A stretch of 10,320 nt of DNA from positions 1 through 10,320 of the forward strand of contig RFVZ01000078.1 of NCBI GenBank assembly GCA_009922405.1, given 5' to 3'. This document shows positions 10,239-10,320 of the stretch, piece after piece. Source of the DNA: Betaproteobacteria bacterium. GTDB taxonomy: Bacteria > Pseudomonadota > Gammaproteobacteria > Burkholderiales > Burkholderiaceae_E. Position numbers and translations under genes: made by a program. The first letter of the stretch is position 1. Each line of letters starts with the position of its first letter. The notes under the pieces are model-generated. The model had not been told where the DNA came from, ran no database searches, and worked only from the letters and a program-made list of their open reading frames with translations.

Positions 10239-10320
10239 ATGTGCGATTACGAACACTGTGACAGTTGCGGTTGCCGCGTCAACGCCAAGGCGCGGATGGT
10301 TGTGGAGTCCCTGCCGTGTG
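10239..10320 (+). CDS. Cysteine-rich hypothetical protein, 3' end outside window
   Basis: Only 27 codons are visible. ATG 10239 lies 10 bases after AAAAGGAG (10221-10228), which overlaps the previous stop; ATG 10230 is in frame but too close to the ribosome site. The product begins MCDYEHCDSCGCRVNAK, with four cysteines and one histidine in the first 13 residues, which suggests a small zinc-binding protein. Nothing more can be said from this fragment. Confidence 0.6.
   Translation, partial: MCDYEHCDSCGCRVNAKARMVVESLPC

Overview
The window looks like an accessory stretch of a tailed-phage genome, most likely a T4-like (myovirus-type) phage of a Gram-negative, possibly aquatic, host. The reasons are: every gene is on the plus strand; genes are short, tightly packed and often overlap by 4-17 bases; two tRNA genes sit between small unknown genes; two perfect copies of the NATAAATA late-promoter motif of T4-like phages precede genes; and several products belong to families common in such phages (CobS-like AAA+ ATPase, DUF6321-type protein, WYL_2/DUF2693 protein, LpxH-like phosphoesterase). 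Phage origin is an inference; no capsid, tail or polymerase gene lies in the window.

Layout. (1) 1-2737: the end of a CobS-like ATPase gene, then a run of small unknown genes interrupted by tRNA-Arg(TCT) and an unusual tRNA with anticodon CAA, closed by a hairpin and a strong terminator. One gene here (851-1139) is readable only with a +1 frameshift. (2) 2738-2989: a gene-free region with three repeats spaced exactly 38 bp apart, an inverted repeat and a sigma70-like promoter. (3) 2990-5046: seven small overlapping or closely spaced genes of unknown function, including a one-helix membrane protein, a protein with an internal duplication and a protein with a sorting-signal-like C-terminus. (4) 5042-6490: late-promoter motifs drive an LpxH-like metallophosphoesterase with an overlapping small membrane protein, and then a DUF6321-type protein. 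(5) 6491-6628: a foldable non-coding stretch ending in a terminator. (6) 6629-7726: a self-contained cassette, isolated by terminators, that encodes a secreted porin-like beta-barrel protein and a 54-residue membrane protein. (7) 7753-9362: a promoter, three unknown or domain-level genes (a zinc-ribbon protein and a WYL_2 fusion among them) and a terminator. (8) 9396-10320: another promoter, a DUF5710-repeat protein and the start of a cysteine-rich protein.

Several genes point at the host envelope: the LpxH-like enzyme acts in lipid A synthesis in bacteria, the porin-like protein should be exported to the outer membrane, and three small membrane proteins accompany them. The most unusual regulatory signal is that three sigma70-like promoters lie so close to their start codons that the mRNAs should be leaderless or nearly so.
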